Shown: positions 15,780 to 23,973 of the stretch, in pieces
How the letters are laid out: every line of letters begins with the position of its first letter
Numbering within the stretch: the stretch's first letter is position 1
DNA from: Treponema sp. UBA1226
GTDB lineage: Bacteria > Spirochaetota > Spirochaetia > Treponematales > Treponemataceae
Assembly (NCBI GenBank): GCA_002309195.1
Contig: DBWY01000012.1
Coordinates: forward strand, 61,722 to 91,870
Length of the DNA: 30,149 bases
Direction of reading: 5' to 3'
Program-made: the position numbers and the translations under genes
Notes under the pieces: generated by a model
Told to the model about the DNA's origin: nothing
The model's database searches: none
The model's input: the letters and a program-made list of their open reading frames with translations, nothing else

Positions 15780-16502
15780 ATGAAAAAAATAATTACTGCT
15801 TTATTAATTTCTTTTTTAAGTTTTGAAATTTTTGCGATAGAAGCAAAAGTTGTTTCTGTGACAGGTAAGGTTCAGAAACAGCGCGGCGCTGCATGGGTAG
15901 ATTTAAAACCGGGTGATGTAATCGCTAAAGGCGAGCTTATCCAGACGGGCTTTAAATCAGAAGCAGTTCTTTCTCTTACAAGTGCAAACCAGAAGTCAAC
16001 TATAAAGGTTGCACCGCTTTCACGCGTTACAATCGAACAGCTTTCTGAAACAGCAACAGAGGATACAGCTTCTCTTGCAGTTACATCAGGAAGTGTAAAG
16101 TCTGACATTCAGAGGACAAAGGATAATCGTGTTAATTACTCTGTACGAAGCCCTGTTGCAACAGCTTCTGTACGCGGAACTATCGTAGGAGTTGGTGTAA
16201 AATATGATTCAACAAGTATTTTTACAGGCCGCGGCGAAGTAGAAGCATGCTATAACGACAGCAAGACATCGTTTAAAGTTACAGCAGGCCAGAGTGCAGA
16301 CTTTGATAAAAAAGGAAATATTTCTTCTCCATTCAAGAGTGCATACCACAGAACTTCTGTTTTAGGTGGCTCAACGATAAAGATGATGGAACGCGAAATC
16401 GAAGGCTTTGTATATGATTCAAATATCATGTATGAAAGTTCAGAAGGTTCTTCGGGTGGAGAAGCAGCAGCTCTTTCTGTAGGTGTAACGGTACATCCAT
16501 AG
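15780..16502 (+). CDS. Exported FecR-domain protein
   Basis: 240 residues with a signal peptide (about 1-19). A FecR domain fills about 22-175: KVVSVTGKVQ at the start, LKPGDVIAKGELIQTG for the GD turn, and SPVATASVRGTIVGV matching the family's typical TPxAxxxVRGT motif. The C-terminal 60 residues are Ser/Gly-rich and less ordered. In gammaproteobacteria FecR transmits iron signals to a sigma factor, but in spirochaetes such domains occur without one, and there is none here. It is the last gene of the exported trio and is divergent, with that trio, from the CHASE2 cyclase. No clear terminator follows. Confidence 0.85.
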   Translation: MKKIITALLISFLSFEIFAIEAKVVSVTGKVQKQRGAAWVDLKPGDVIAKGELIQTGFKSEAVLSLTSANQKSTIKVAPLSRVTIEQLSETATEDTASLAVTSGSVKSDIQRTKDNRVNYSVRSPVATASVRGTIVGVGVKYDSTSIFTGRGEVEACYNDSKTSFKVTAGQSADFDKKGNISSPFKSAYHRTSVLGGSTIKMMEREIEGFVYDSNIMYESSEGSSGGEAAALSVGVTVHP

Positions 16503-16536
16503 CCTGTTTCTATTTACCACAACAAAAATATTTTTT

Positions 16537-16565
16537 TTGACAGTTCGGTAATCTGGTATTATAGT
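16537..16565 (+). promoter_or_regulatory. Strong sigma-70-type promoter
   Basis: A perfect TTGACA (16537-16542), a 17-nt spacer and TATAGT (16560-16565), followed by AAAGGAGG at 16595-16602. This is the best consensus promoter in the window. Confidence 0.85.
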
Positions 16566-16612
16566 TATCATATGCACATAAGTGCAGATAACTTAAAGGA
16601 GGCTGTTTAGAA

Positions 16613-17020
16613 ATGGCAAAAACACAGTATTCATTTGGAAGATTACTTCTTCAGATCGCATTGGGAGCTATGCTTGTTGTAGGTGGAATTTGGGCTTTAA
16701 CAGGCGGCGGAGATTTCGGTTGCGTTGCATTAAAGGCAGTTTTTAGCGGAAGTCTTTTAAAGACATTAAAAATTGTATTTGGTGTAATTGAACTTCTTGC
16801 AGGTGCATTCCTTATCATTGAATTATTTGCTGGTGATATTTTTGGAAAGATTGACAATATCCTTATGATGATTATCTGGATTGTATGGATTGTTGCAATT
16901 GTTCTTGGTGATTTCCTTGGAGGAAGCGGATTATTTAAAGCTGGTTTCTCATGGGAATGGCTTTATGGTTTTGCAGCACACCTCATCGTTCTCGGTGCAA
17001 TGCTCAATTTGAATGACTGA
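16613..17020 (+). CDS. Four-helix membrane protein, possibly DoxX-like
   Basis: 135 residues, almost all hydrophobic, with four predicted membrane helices (about 10-28, 48-70, 82-101, 113-131) and a Gly-rich first loop (WALTGGGDFG). The size and helix layout resemble the DoxX/SURF4-type small membrane proteins, but no catalytic motif is visible and the function is unknown. It is a single-gene unit with a near-consensus promoter, a very strong ribosome site and a perfect terminator, which suggests high expression. Confidence 0.75.
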   Translation: MAKTQYSFGRLLLQIALGAMLVVGGIWALTGGGDFGCVALKAVFSGSLLKTLKIVFGVIELLAGAFLIIELFAGDIFGKIDNILMMIIWIVWIVAIVLGDFLGGSGLFKAGFSWEWLYGFAAHLIVLGAMLNLND

Positions 17021-17033
17021 TTTTTGATTTGAG

Positions 17034-17076
17034 TAAAAAAACGGTTCCCTTTGAATAACGGGAACCGTTTTTTTTA
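17034..17076. terminator. Bidirectional terminator between convergent genes
   Basis: A perfect 9-bp stem ACGGTTCCC (17041-17049) / GGGAACCGT (17060-17068) with T residues on the right (17068-17075) and A residues on the left (17035-17041). It works for the membrane-protein gene and for the convergent minus-strand gene. Confidence 0.93.
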
Positions 17077-17087
17077 TGTCTTAATCT

Positions 17088-18617
17088 TTATGCTTCTTTT
17101 GTTGAGAAGCAGCTCTGCATGAGCGTTACAAAAAGATAGATGTGTTTGTAAACATCCACGCCAAGCTGCTTTATCGGATGATCTGCAAACTTATCAAGTT
17201 CCTTCCAGTTAAGGATGATTTCTCCTTTTGGTTTTGCATAATCTTCCATTACGGTTTTTATCGTTTTTGCAATCGTAACAAGATTTTTTGTTGCTTCGAT
17301 GCAGAAATTTTTTGCCTGTTCATTAAGGTCTTTCATAATCGTATTGATTATGCTTCTTGCATCTCTATCGCGTTCTGCGCGAGGAAGATGAGTTTTTAAT
17401 TTGATTCCGATTTCACCTTCTTCTGCAATCTTTTCATCAAATTTTGTGATAAGTTCTGCAGATTCCAGAAGTGAGTTATATGCATTTGACATTGGAGCAG
17501 AAAGAGAATTTGAAGTCCATGTTCCGCGGATTAATATGAGGTCTGCAAATTCGCGAAGATCCTTTTTGATGTAATCAAGAAGAAATGCCTTGTAATAATT
17601 GAGCGGACCTGCATATAAGAATTTGCCGAGGTTTCTTTTTTCGTATGCGGCACTTGCAACATCTGTATAATAGCGTAGTCTTACTACTTCTGTTGTTCCG
17701 AAAATCTGGTTTAAGAGTGAATCAATTTTAGATGACTTCTGAGCCTGTGCAAGCTGAGAAAGCGTAGATTCTGTTTCTTTGCGGATTTTTTCGAGGTATG
17801 CATCAACAATTGGTTCGTCTTTTGAGTCGTATTCAACAAAGAAATCAGGATTTTTTGTCATGAGGCGAAGCATCATTTCGAAAGTCTTTGCAGAGAAGAT
17901 AGCCCTGAGTTTTGCTGCAATTTTATTCCATACTCCGGGATTGATTGGTTCCTGCCCCTTTGTCTCTTTAAAAAGCTTCATCATGTCTGACCAGTCGTTT
18001 ACATCGATTACAGGTCCTGCAACGCAGATAAAGTCTTTTAAGTCTTCTGTAATGTATTCGGCATTGATTTTGTCAAATCTAGGAATGGAATTAAAATCTT
18101 TTTCGCGCAGTGTAGAGTCAAATTTCTTAAGGAAGAAATAAAAATCAAACGTACAGAAGCTCTTGAAAGCCATGAGTTTTTTGTATGTAGCTTCGATACT
18201 TGAAATACGGTCTGCATCAAAACTGCTTAAGAATTTTGACAGTTCCTTTTTTGCTTCTTCGTTAAGCTGGTCAATCGGAGTTGCCTGAGCGCGCGATTCG
18301 ATGGATTCTTTTGAAAGGGCTTCAGAAATCTGGCGCTGTTCATCTGTAAGCGAGTAGTTTACAACCATATATTTGAATGTATTAGGGTTTTCGACACTGT
18401 TGAACATTGTCTGAGCCGGAGCAACTGCCTTGTAAATTTCGTAAAAAAGCTTTGGAAGAGTAGGAAGGACTTCGTCATTTTTATAGAAATGATAGCGTGA
18501 TTTTGACAAATCTTTTGCGATTGCCTTTAATTTTTTCTTTTTCTTTGCTTCCGGATCATTTGATGAAAATAAAGATGAGAATAGTTTAGTAAAAAAATTT
18601 TCTTCAGAATTAGCCAT
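17088..18617 (-). CDS. Cytoplasmic helical protein of unknown function, resembles DUF5312
   Basis: 509 residues without a signal peptide or membrane helix. It is predicted to be mostly helical, with a basic stretch (KKKKKLK, about 25-31) near the N-terminus and a region rich in long amphipathic helices through the middle and end. Length, composition and the presence of a single copy fit the spirochaete-limited family I know as DUF5312; I cannot confirm that by search. No catalytic motif stands out. It lies 57 nt after rnfB on the same strand with no terminator between them, and has its own TTGACA promoter with the -10 only 6 nt before the ATG, so it may be read both from rnf and as a leaderless mRNA. 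Confidence 0.75.
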   Translation of the reverse strand: MANSEENFFTKLFSSLFSSNDPEAKKKKKLKAIAKDLSKSRYHFYKNDEVLPTLPKLFYEIYKAVAPAQTMFNSVENPNTFKYMVVNYSLTDEQRQISEALSKESIESRAQATPIDQLNEEAKKELSKFLSSFDADRISSIEATYKKLMAFKSFCTFDFYFFLKKFDSTLREKDFNSIPRFDKINAEYITEDLKDFICVAGPVIDVNDWSDMMKLFKETKGQEPINPGVWNKIAAKLRAIFSAKTFEMMLRLMTKNPDFFVEYDSKDEPIVDAYLEKIRKETESTLSQLAQAQKSSKIDSLLNQIFGTTEVVRLRYYTDVASAAYEKRNLGKFLYAGPLNYYKAFLLDYIKKDLREFADLILIRGTWTSNSLSAPMSNAYNSLLESAELITKFDEKIAEEGEIGIKLKTHLPRAERDRDARSIINTIMKDLNEQAKNFCIEATKNLVTIAKTIKTVMEDYAKPKGEIILNWKELDKFADHPIKQLGVDVYKHIYLFVTLMQSCFSTKEA

Positions 18618-18623
18618 ATTTAA

Positions 18624-18652
18624 ATAATCCGATATAAATCGTTAAGTGTCAA
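18624..18652 (-). promoter_or_regulatory. Promoter of the DUF5312-like gene, probably leaderless
   Basis: Minus strand: a perfect TTGACA (18652-18647), a 17-nt spacer, GATTAT (18629-18624), then TTAAAT and the ATG at 18617. No Shine-Dalgarno is present. Confidence 0.55.
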
Positions 18653-18674
18653 GTGGAAAATCTGTCAAAAAAAG

Positions 18675-19490
18675 TTATTTTATAGAAGAAAGTTCTTCTT
18701 TTAACACAAGCACGTGAGTAGGGCAGCCTTCTACACAGGTTCCGCATGAAGTACACTTAAAGTAGTCTACTACAGGAAGACCGTCTGTAAGCCTTATTGC
18801 GTTTTCAGGGCAGTTTTTCTCACATTTCCCGCATTTTATACAGCCGTTCTTGCATTTTTTGAGGATGCTGGTTTTGTCTTTTGTCTTGTTTGAACACAAT
18901 GCAATGGCCCCTTTGCTTTCTGCCGGAATAAGAGTAAGAAGTCCATTCGGGCAGGCGCTTACACATTTTGCACAGCCTGTACATTTTGAATAATCTATTA
19001 CCGGGAGTCCGTCTTCTTTGATTTTTATTGCGCCGAATGTGCAGACTTTTTCGCAGTCGCCGAAGCCGATACAGCCGAAGTTGCACATTTTTGTTCCGCC
19101 GATAGAGATTTTTGCAGCCATGCACGATTTTAAGCCGAGGTACATACCCTTGTTTTTAGCGCAGTCTTTTGTTCCGCGGCAGGCAATAACGCTCACCTTT
19201 GTTTCTGCGTCTACTTCTACGCCGAGAATTTTTCCGATTTTTTCTGCAACTGATTTTCCGCCTGCAAGACAGCCGTCTGCACTTGCTCTGCCTTCTGCAA
19301 CGGCTTTTGCAAAGTCATCACAGCCAGCAAATCCACATCCACCACAGTTTCCGCCTGAAAGATAGCTTCTTATAACCTGGATTTTCGGATCAACCGGAAC
19401 ATAAAAAAGACGCTGGAAAATTCCGAGGAAGATACCTAAAACCAGAGCGATTACAAAAGATACTATAATTGTTGAAATGATGATATTCAT
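18675..19490 (-). CDS. rnfB: Rnf complex subunit B, polyferredoxin
   Basis: 271 residues. RnfB takes electrons from reduced ferredoxin and passes them into the Rnf membrane complex. One N-terminal membrane helix (about 4-26) is followed by the RnfB-type cluster Cys49, Cys52, Cys57 and Cys74 (GGNCGGCGFAGC). Then come several ferredoxin-type cysteine groups: CNFGCIGFGDCEKVC, CTGCAKCVSACP, CIKCGKCEKNCP and CTSCGTCVEGCP. This layout is normal for the subunit. It is the last gene of rnfCDGEAB and is separated from rnfA by 46 nt that contain two copies of ACGGTTCCG and a ribosome site. Confidence 0.95.
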   Translation of the reverse strand: MNIIISTIIVSFVIALVLGIFLGIFQRLFYVPVDPKIQVIRSYLSGGNCGGCGFAGCDDFAKAVAEGRASADGCLAGGKSVAEKIGKILGVEVDAETKVSVIACRGTKDCAKNKGMYLGLKSCMAAKISIGGTKMCNFGCIGFGDCEKVCTFGAIKIKEDGLPVIDYSKCTGCAKCVSACPNGLLTLIPAESKGAIALCSNKTKDKTSILKKCKNGCIKCGKCEKNCPENAIRLTDGLPVVDYFKCTSCGTCVEGCPTHVLVLKEELSSIK

Positions 19491-19536
19491 AAAAAATCCA
19501 CCTTATCTGCAAGCGGAACCGTAACTGCCGGAACCG

Positions 19537-20112
19537 TTATTTTATTAAACCTTTAAATCCCATGAATGCAAGCGAAAGAAGACTTGCAGTAATAAAAAGA
19601 ATTGCCTTTCCTTTTAAGAAGTCTGGAACATTTGAGCTTCTCATTCTTTCTCTTACGCCCGACATGATTACCATCGAAAGTAAAAAACCACCAGAAGTAC
19701 CGAGTGCATAGACGATTGATTCAAGATAATTATAATTTTTTGCGATACAGTTGAATGTAACTGCAAGAACTGCACAGTTTGTCGTAATGAGTGCAAGATA
19801 AACACCCATCGAACTGTAAAGTCCAGGTGCAGATTTCTTTAAATAAAATTCTACAAGCTGAACGAGAGCAGCAATTACAAGAATAAAAATAAGCGTCTGA
19901 AGAAATACTAAGTCTGGAACTAAAAGACAGTAGTAAATCGGATAAGTTACCATCGTTGCAAGAACGATTACGAAGCTTGTTGCAATTCCCATTCCAAAAG
20001 ATTTTTCTGTGCTCGAAGTCATTCCCATAAATGGACAGAGTGCAAGATACTGAACGAGAACTACGTTGTCTACTAAAACTGCTTTAATGAAAATCTTTAA
20101 TAATTCGCTCAT
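19537..20112 (-). CDS. rnfA: Rnf complex subunit A
   Basis: 191 residues with six membrane helices, the normal length. With RnfE it forms the inner-membrane core that in characterised Rnf complexes holds an iron-sulfur cluster and couples electron flow to ion pumping. VDNVVLVQYLALCPFMG near the N-terminus and ITTNCAVLAV in the middle carry the conserved Cys residues. It overlaps the rnfE stop by 4 nt. Confidence 0.94.
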   Translation of the reverse strand: MSELLKIFIKAVLVDNVVLVQYLALCPFMGMTSSTEKSFGMGIATSFVIVLATMVTYPIYYCLLVPDLVFLQTLIFILVIAALVQLVEFYLKKSAPGLYSSMGVYLALITTNCAVLAVTFNCIAKNYNYLESIVYALGTSGGFLLSMVIMSGVRERMRSSNVPDFLKGKAILFITASLLSLAFMGFKGLIK

Positions 20113-20744
20113 TTATTTCCTCCGTCTTTTTTTAAATCTGCTTCTTTTTTTGCCTGCGATATTTTCTGGATTGTGACAGAGAGTGCAACTAAAAGTCCAA
20201 AGATAAAAAATCCGCCGGGTGCTTCAGAAAAAAATGCAACTGCATACTGTTTTGCAAAAACTGTATGTCCTAAGATTTTCCCTGAACCTAAAAGTTCTCT
20301 AAAGAAAGAAATGGTTGCAAGAACCCATGTATAACCTAATCCCATTCCGATTGCATCAAGAGATGCAGCAAAAGGGTTGTTCTTTGATGCAAAGGATTCT
20401 ACTCTTCCCATGATGATACAGTTTACAACGATGAGCGGTAAAAAAACTCCAAGCGAATCAGAAAGAGAAGGTAAGTATGCATTTAACAAAAGCTGAACGA
20501 TTGTAGTAAACGCAGCGATGATGATGATGAAAATCGGAAGACGTATTGCATCAGGAATATGTTTTCTAAAGATACTTATGATTATTTCGCTCATCAATAA
20601 AACGAAGGTCATCGATAAACCCATTCCAAGTCCGCTGAATACACTTGTAGTAACAGCAAGCGAAGAACACAATCCTATCGAAAGAACTAAAAGAGGATTT
20701 TCTCTTAATATACCGTTTGTTAAAATCTTAAAATAGTTTTTCAT
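20109..20744 (-). CDS. rnfE: Rnf complex subunit E
   Basis: 211 residues with six membrane helices, paralogous to RnfA: NPLLVLSIGLCSSLAV near the N-terminus and LIVVNCIIMGRVE in the middle hold the conserved Cys pair. GMGLGYTWVL and FFRELLGSGKI fit the family. It starts 8 nt after rnfG and overlaps rnfA by 4 nt. The C-terminal tail is Lys-rich (KKEADLKKDGGNK). Confidence 0.94.
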   Translation of the reverse strand: MKNYFKILTNGILRENPLLVLSIGLCSSLAVTTSVFSGLGMGLSMTFVLLMSEIIISIFRKHIPDAIRLPIFIIIIAAFTTIVQLLLNAYLPSLSDSLGVFLPLIVVNCIIMGRVESFASKNNPFAASLDAIGMGLGYTWVLATISFFRELLGSGKILGHTVFAKQYAVAFFSEAPGGFFIFGLLVALSVTIQKISQAKKEADLKKDGGNK

Positions 20745-20752
20745 GCGTTCCG

Positions 20753-21379
20753 TTATTCCTTATTGATGAGGTTTGCATTGTGTAAATCTGAATATGATTT
20801 TATTACTTTTGAACCTGCTAAAATCATTGCAGAAATTCCATTGGTGGTCATTGTGGCACGGCTCAACGCCTCGTAGTCCTTATTGCGTTCAAAGCTTTCA
20901 AGCGGTAAAAGATTCTTAAACTGATCACAGAAAGAAATTCCTTTTGATGTTTTGTATTCCGGATTAACGGCGTTCTGACCGTATCCCGGAGAATCTTTTA
21001 TCTCAAGAATGTGAACGCCGGTGATTCTGTTTTCGTTATCGAGCCCAAGAAGGAGAGTTGTCGTATCATATGTCGGACCAGAAATCTTTGCAACAAAACC
21101 TGCTGTTTCTCCGTTTTCGTCAACGGCCTGATACATTCCGTCTATGCTTATTGAACCGAGTTCAACTTTAGAAATAGAAACTGCATTTGCAATGTCTTCC
21201 TTTTTTACTGCAACATAATCTGCTGCAGAATTAAAAACTATGCGAAGTCCTTCCTTTTCTTTTTTAAGTTCACGTTCATGAATGACTGGAGAAGTAAAGC
21301 TGTTTACGAGTGCAAGAGAAAGACATGATACTGCAGCATATGCGCCGAGTGTAAATCCCAGCTTAAAACTGTGTTTCAT
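20753..21379 (-). CDS. rnfG: Rnf complex subunit G, flavoprotein
   Basis: 208 residues. One N-terminal membrane helix (about 8-28) and a periplasmic FMN-binding domain with DSPGYGQNA. The covalent FMN normally sits on the last Thr of an S/T-G-A-T motif; here the corresponding site reads SRAT, with Thr176 kept but Gly replaced by Arg174 and the preceding Asp position by Glu. The subunit moves electrons between RnfD and the rest of the complex. The start overlaps the rnfD stop by one base (TAATG). Confidence 0.92.
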   Translation of the reverse strand: MKHSFKLGFTLGAYAAVSCLSLALVNSFTSPVIHERELKKEKEGLRIVFNSAADYVAVKKEDIANAVSISKVELGSISIDGMYQAVDENGETAGFVAKISGPTYDTTTLLLGLDNENRITGVHILEIKDSPGYGQNAVNPEYKTSKGISFCDQFKNLLPLESFERNKDYEALSRATMTTNGISAMILAGSKVIKSYSDLHNANLINKE

Positions 21380-22368
21380 TAGTTTTTACCTCCTCCAATG
21401 TTTTTTGAAGAAAGGTTTTTCTTAGGAGAATATCCGTACTTTCTCTGGTTTACGTTATTGAGGAACGGAACAAGCGAGTTCATGATTAATATAGAAAACA
21501 TTACGCCTTCCGGGTAACCGCCGAATCTTCTGATTAAGAATGTGATAAGGCCGCAGCCTGCACCAAAGATTAGTCTTCCTGGTTTTGTAACAGGGGCAGT
21601 TGTATAATCTGTTGCCATGAATACTGCACCAAATAAAAGACCGCCGCTCATAAGAGTGTAGAGCACGTCTGTTCCAGAAAGAAGGCTGCAGAGACAACAT
21701 GTTATAATCATCATAAGAGGAGCTCGAAAATCAATTACTTTTGTTGCAAGAAGAAAGACTGCAGAAATTACGATAGCTGCGATACATGTTTCTCCGATAC
21801 AACCTGCATGATTTCCTGTAAAGAGTGTCCAGTAATAATCAAGAGCCTCTTTTGAAAAAGTCTTTGCAGCAGGCATTACAGAAGCAAGTGGTGTCGCACT
21901 TGAAACAGCATCTGCTCCAGGAAGTACATAACCGCCACCCATTACAAGCGGAAAGCTTATTACTAAAAATGCTCTTCCTGTTAAAGCAGGATTCCAGACA
22001 TTACATCCGATTCCGCCAAAAAAAGCTTTTGCTACGATGATTGCAAAAAACGCACCGAGAATTGTCATCCAGAATGGAATCGTCGGTGGAAGTGTAAGTG
22101 CAAGAAGAAGACCTGTAATTACTGCAGAAAAATCTCCTGTCGATACAGGTTTTTTAATCAAGAGACAGAAAAGAGTTTCAAATAAAACACACGATGCGAC
22201 AGAAACTAAAATCGTAGTTAAAGCACTAAGACCAAAATGATAAATTCCTGCAACGCACTGCGGCAAAAGAGAAACGATAACTAAAAGCATGATCTGCTTT
22301 GTTTTTCTTTTGCTGGAAAAATGCGGAGTAGGCGAAAGATAAATTTCGTTTGAATAAGTTTCCTGCAT
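21379..22368 (-). CDS. rnfD: Rnf complex subunit D, flavoprotein
   Basis: 329 residues with about eight to ten membrane helices. GRAFLVISFP and the GCNVWNPALTGRAF stretch are typical of RnfD/NqrB. The flavin-attachment region reads DAVSSATPLA with Thr159 as the expected covalent FMN site; the usual Gly before Ala is Ser. ATDYTTAPVTKPGRLIFGAG is strongly conserved in the family. The start lies 2 nt after rnfC. Confidence 0.94.
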   Translation of the reverse strand: MQETYSNEIYLSPTPHFSSKRKTKQIMLLVIVSLLPQCVAGIYHFGLSALTTILVSVASCVLFETLFCLLIKKPVSTGDFSAVITGLLLALTLPPTIPFWMTILGAFFAIIVAKAFFGGIGCNVWNPALTGRAFLVISFPLVMGGGYVLPGADAVSSATPLASVMPAAKTFSKEALDYYWTLFTGNHAGCIGETCIAAIVISAVFLLATKVIDFRAPLMMIITCCLCSLLSGTDVLYTLMSGGLLFGAVFMATDYTTAPVTKPGRLIFGAGCGLITFLIRRFGGYPEGVMFSILIMNSLVPFLNNVNQRKYGYSPKKNLSSKNIGGGKN

Positions 22369-22370
22369 GA

Positions 22371-23714
22371 TTATTTCCTTTTAATTGAATCTCTTAATTT
22401 TTTCTTTCCGAGTTTAAACATCTGAACAAGAGGAACATCACTCGGGCAGTTATAAGAACAAGAACCACATTCGATGCAGTCGAGAAGTCCGTGTTTTTTT
22501 GCAAGTTCAAGATCACCAAAGCTTACGGCACGGTTCATTAAAATCGGTTCAAGCTGCATAGGGCAGACTTCGATACATCTTCCGCAACTTATGCATGGCA
22601 TTGTTTTTCCTACGAATGTTTCTTCTTCTGTTAAAAACAGAACGCCGCTTGTTCCTTTCTGAACAGGAAAGTCTGCGCTTGGCATTGAAGTCCCCATCAT
22701 AGGTCCGCCGTTTAAAATCTTGCATACACCTTTTTTAAGCTGAACAATTTCAGGAATCAGATCTCCTACTAAAGTTCCGATCGGGACTATGATGTTCATC
22801 GGGGTAAGACAAGCTCCTCCCGAAATTGTAAGCGGGCGTTCGATTAATGGTTTTCCAAGTCTGAACGCTTCACTTATTGCAAGTGTTGTTCCGACATTGC
22901 AGATTATACATCCTGCCTGGTAAGGAAGACCACCTGATGGAACTTCGCGGCCTGTTAATGCAGTAACAAGATTTTTTTCTGCACCCTGAGGATATTTTGT
23001 TTTTAAAATCTGTACGCTGATCTTATATTCGCATTCGCCTTCGATTTCGTTTATTTTAGACTGAATATGTTCAAGTAAAAATTTTTTATTGCTTTCAAGA
23101 GCAAGTGTTGCAGGAGCTTTTACAAGATGCTGAACAATTCTGATTCCATCGAGAATAGTATCAAGGCGTTCACTTAAAATTGTTTCATCAATAGTAAGAT
23201 ATGGTTCGCACTCTGCTGCGTTTATGATAAGGTGTTCGATTTCTGCAGTCTGCGGATAATTTAATTTTACATAAGTCGGAAAACTTGCACCGCCCATTCC
23301 TGTTATGCCTGCCTGATGAATGCGTTCGATGGATTCTTCTCTCGTACATTTAAACGGATCAAGAGGCTGCATGAAAACATTTTTATCTTTGAGTTCAGGT
23401 TTATCTTTATTTTCTTCTATTACAATGCACAATGCTTCGCCCATGCCGGCAACAGAATGCGATGTTATTTTTTTTACTGTTCCGCTTATAGAAGCATGAA
23501 CAGGACATGAAAGTGGAGAAGTAGAGTTTGCGATGATCTGGCCTTTTAAAACTTCGTCACCCGGATTTACGAGAATCGAATTTACTGCTCCGCCCATAGT
23601 TACCGGAATCGTAACCGAGTTTGTAACCGGATACTGGTATGTGAGAGGTTTTCCGCGCGAGAGCTCTTTTTTGTCTTTAGGGTGAATTCCGCCCTTAAAA
23701 GTAAACTTCTTCAT
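22371..23714 (-). CDS. rnfC: Rnf complex subunit C, NADH-binding iron-sulfur protein
   Basis: 447 residues. A peripheral subunit that reduces NAD+ or oxidises NADH with FMN. The sequence shows GITGMGGASFPTYVK (NADH/FMN-binding region), a SLBB-like section and two ferredoxin motifs near the C-terminus, CISCGRCIEVCP and CIECGSCSYNCP. The N-terminal FKGGIHPKDKKELS is typical. It is first in rnfCDGEAB. The leader has no evident Shine-Dalgarno, and a TGTGA-N6-TCACA site lies about 86 bases before the ATG. Confidence 0.95.
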   Translation of the reverse strand: MKKFTFKGGIHPKDKKELSRGKPLTYQYPVTNSVTIPVTMGGAVNSILVNPGDEVLKGQIIANSTSPLSCPVHASISGTVKKITSHSVAGMGEALCIVIEENKDKPELKDKNVFMQPLDPFKCTREESIERIHQAGITGMGGASFPTYVKLNYPQTAEIEHLIINAAECEPYLTIDETILSERLDTILDGIRIVQHLVKAPATLALESNKKFLLEHIQSKINEIEGECEYKISVQILKTKYPQGAEKNLVTALTGREVPSGGLPYQAGCIICNVGTTLAISEAFRLGKPLIERPLTISGGACLTPMNIIVPIGTLVGDLIPEIVQLKKGVCKILNGGPMMGTSMPSADFPVQKGTSGVLFLTEEETFVGKTMPCISCGRCIEVCPMQLEPILMNRAVSFGDLELAKKHGLLDCIECGSCSYNCPSDVPLVQMFKLGKKKLRDSIKRK

Positions 23715-23753
23715 AAAAGTAAGTGTAATATAAGTAAAGAAAAAGGTAAATAG

Positions 23754-23801
23754 ATTTTTTACTGAAATTAAAAAATATTAGTAAAATTTAATTTTTTACT
23801 G
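23754..23801. repeat. AT-rich direct and inverted repeats upstream of rnfC
   Basis: ATTTTTTACTG occurs at 23754-23764 and again at 23791-23801. AGTAAAA at 23780-23786 is inverted relative to both, giving the palindrome AGTAAAATTTAATTTTTTACT. This could be an operator array for rnf. Confidence 0.45.
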
Positions 23802-23815
23802 TGAAAAAAATCACA
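23800..23815. promoter_or_regulatory. CRP- or Rex-like operator upstream of rnf
   Basis: TGTGA-AAAAAA-TCACA is a perfect match to the CRP arms TGTGA-N6-TCACA. With the flanking bases it also matches the Rex redox-repressor site TTGTGAA-N4-TTCACAA at all but two defined positions. It lies between rnfC (minus) and the metallopeptidase gene (plus). Confidence 0.45.
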
Positions 23816-23832
23816 AAATCGCAAGCATTTCT

Positions 23833-23878
23833 AAGCGAAGCGCAGCGTGCGGGCCCCATAGGTTTTTCTGCGGGAGCG
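23833..23878 (-). repeat. Second copy of the GGGCCC-centred intergenic repeat
   Basis: Read on the minus strand it gives CTCCCGCAG, then GGGGCCCGCAC, then CGCTTCGCTTA. The plus strand at 8829-8873 has the same blocks in the same order with similar spacing. The local GC content is far above that of the neighbours. Confidence 0.7.
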
Positions 23879-23973
23879 ACTTTGGCGCGGCATTGACGCG
23901 CGATTTGGCGTGGCCTTGGTGCACCTTTTGCGCGTACTTGTTTTTTTATTATTCAGCATGTAATCTAAAACCG

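Noticed and set aside
19505..19540. Two ACGGTTCCG copies between rnfA and rnfB as an attenuator
   Set aside because: They are direct, not inverted, repeats and form no convincing stem; noted in the rnfB entry only.
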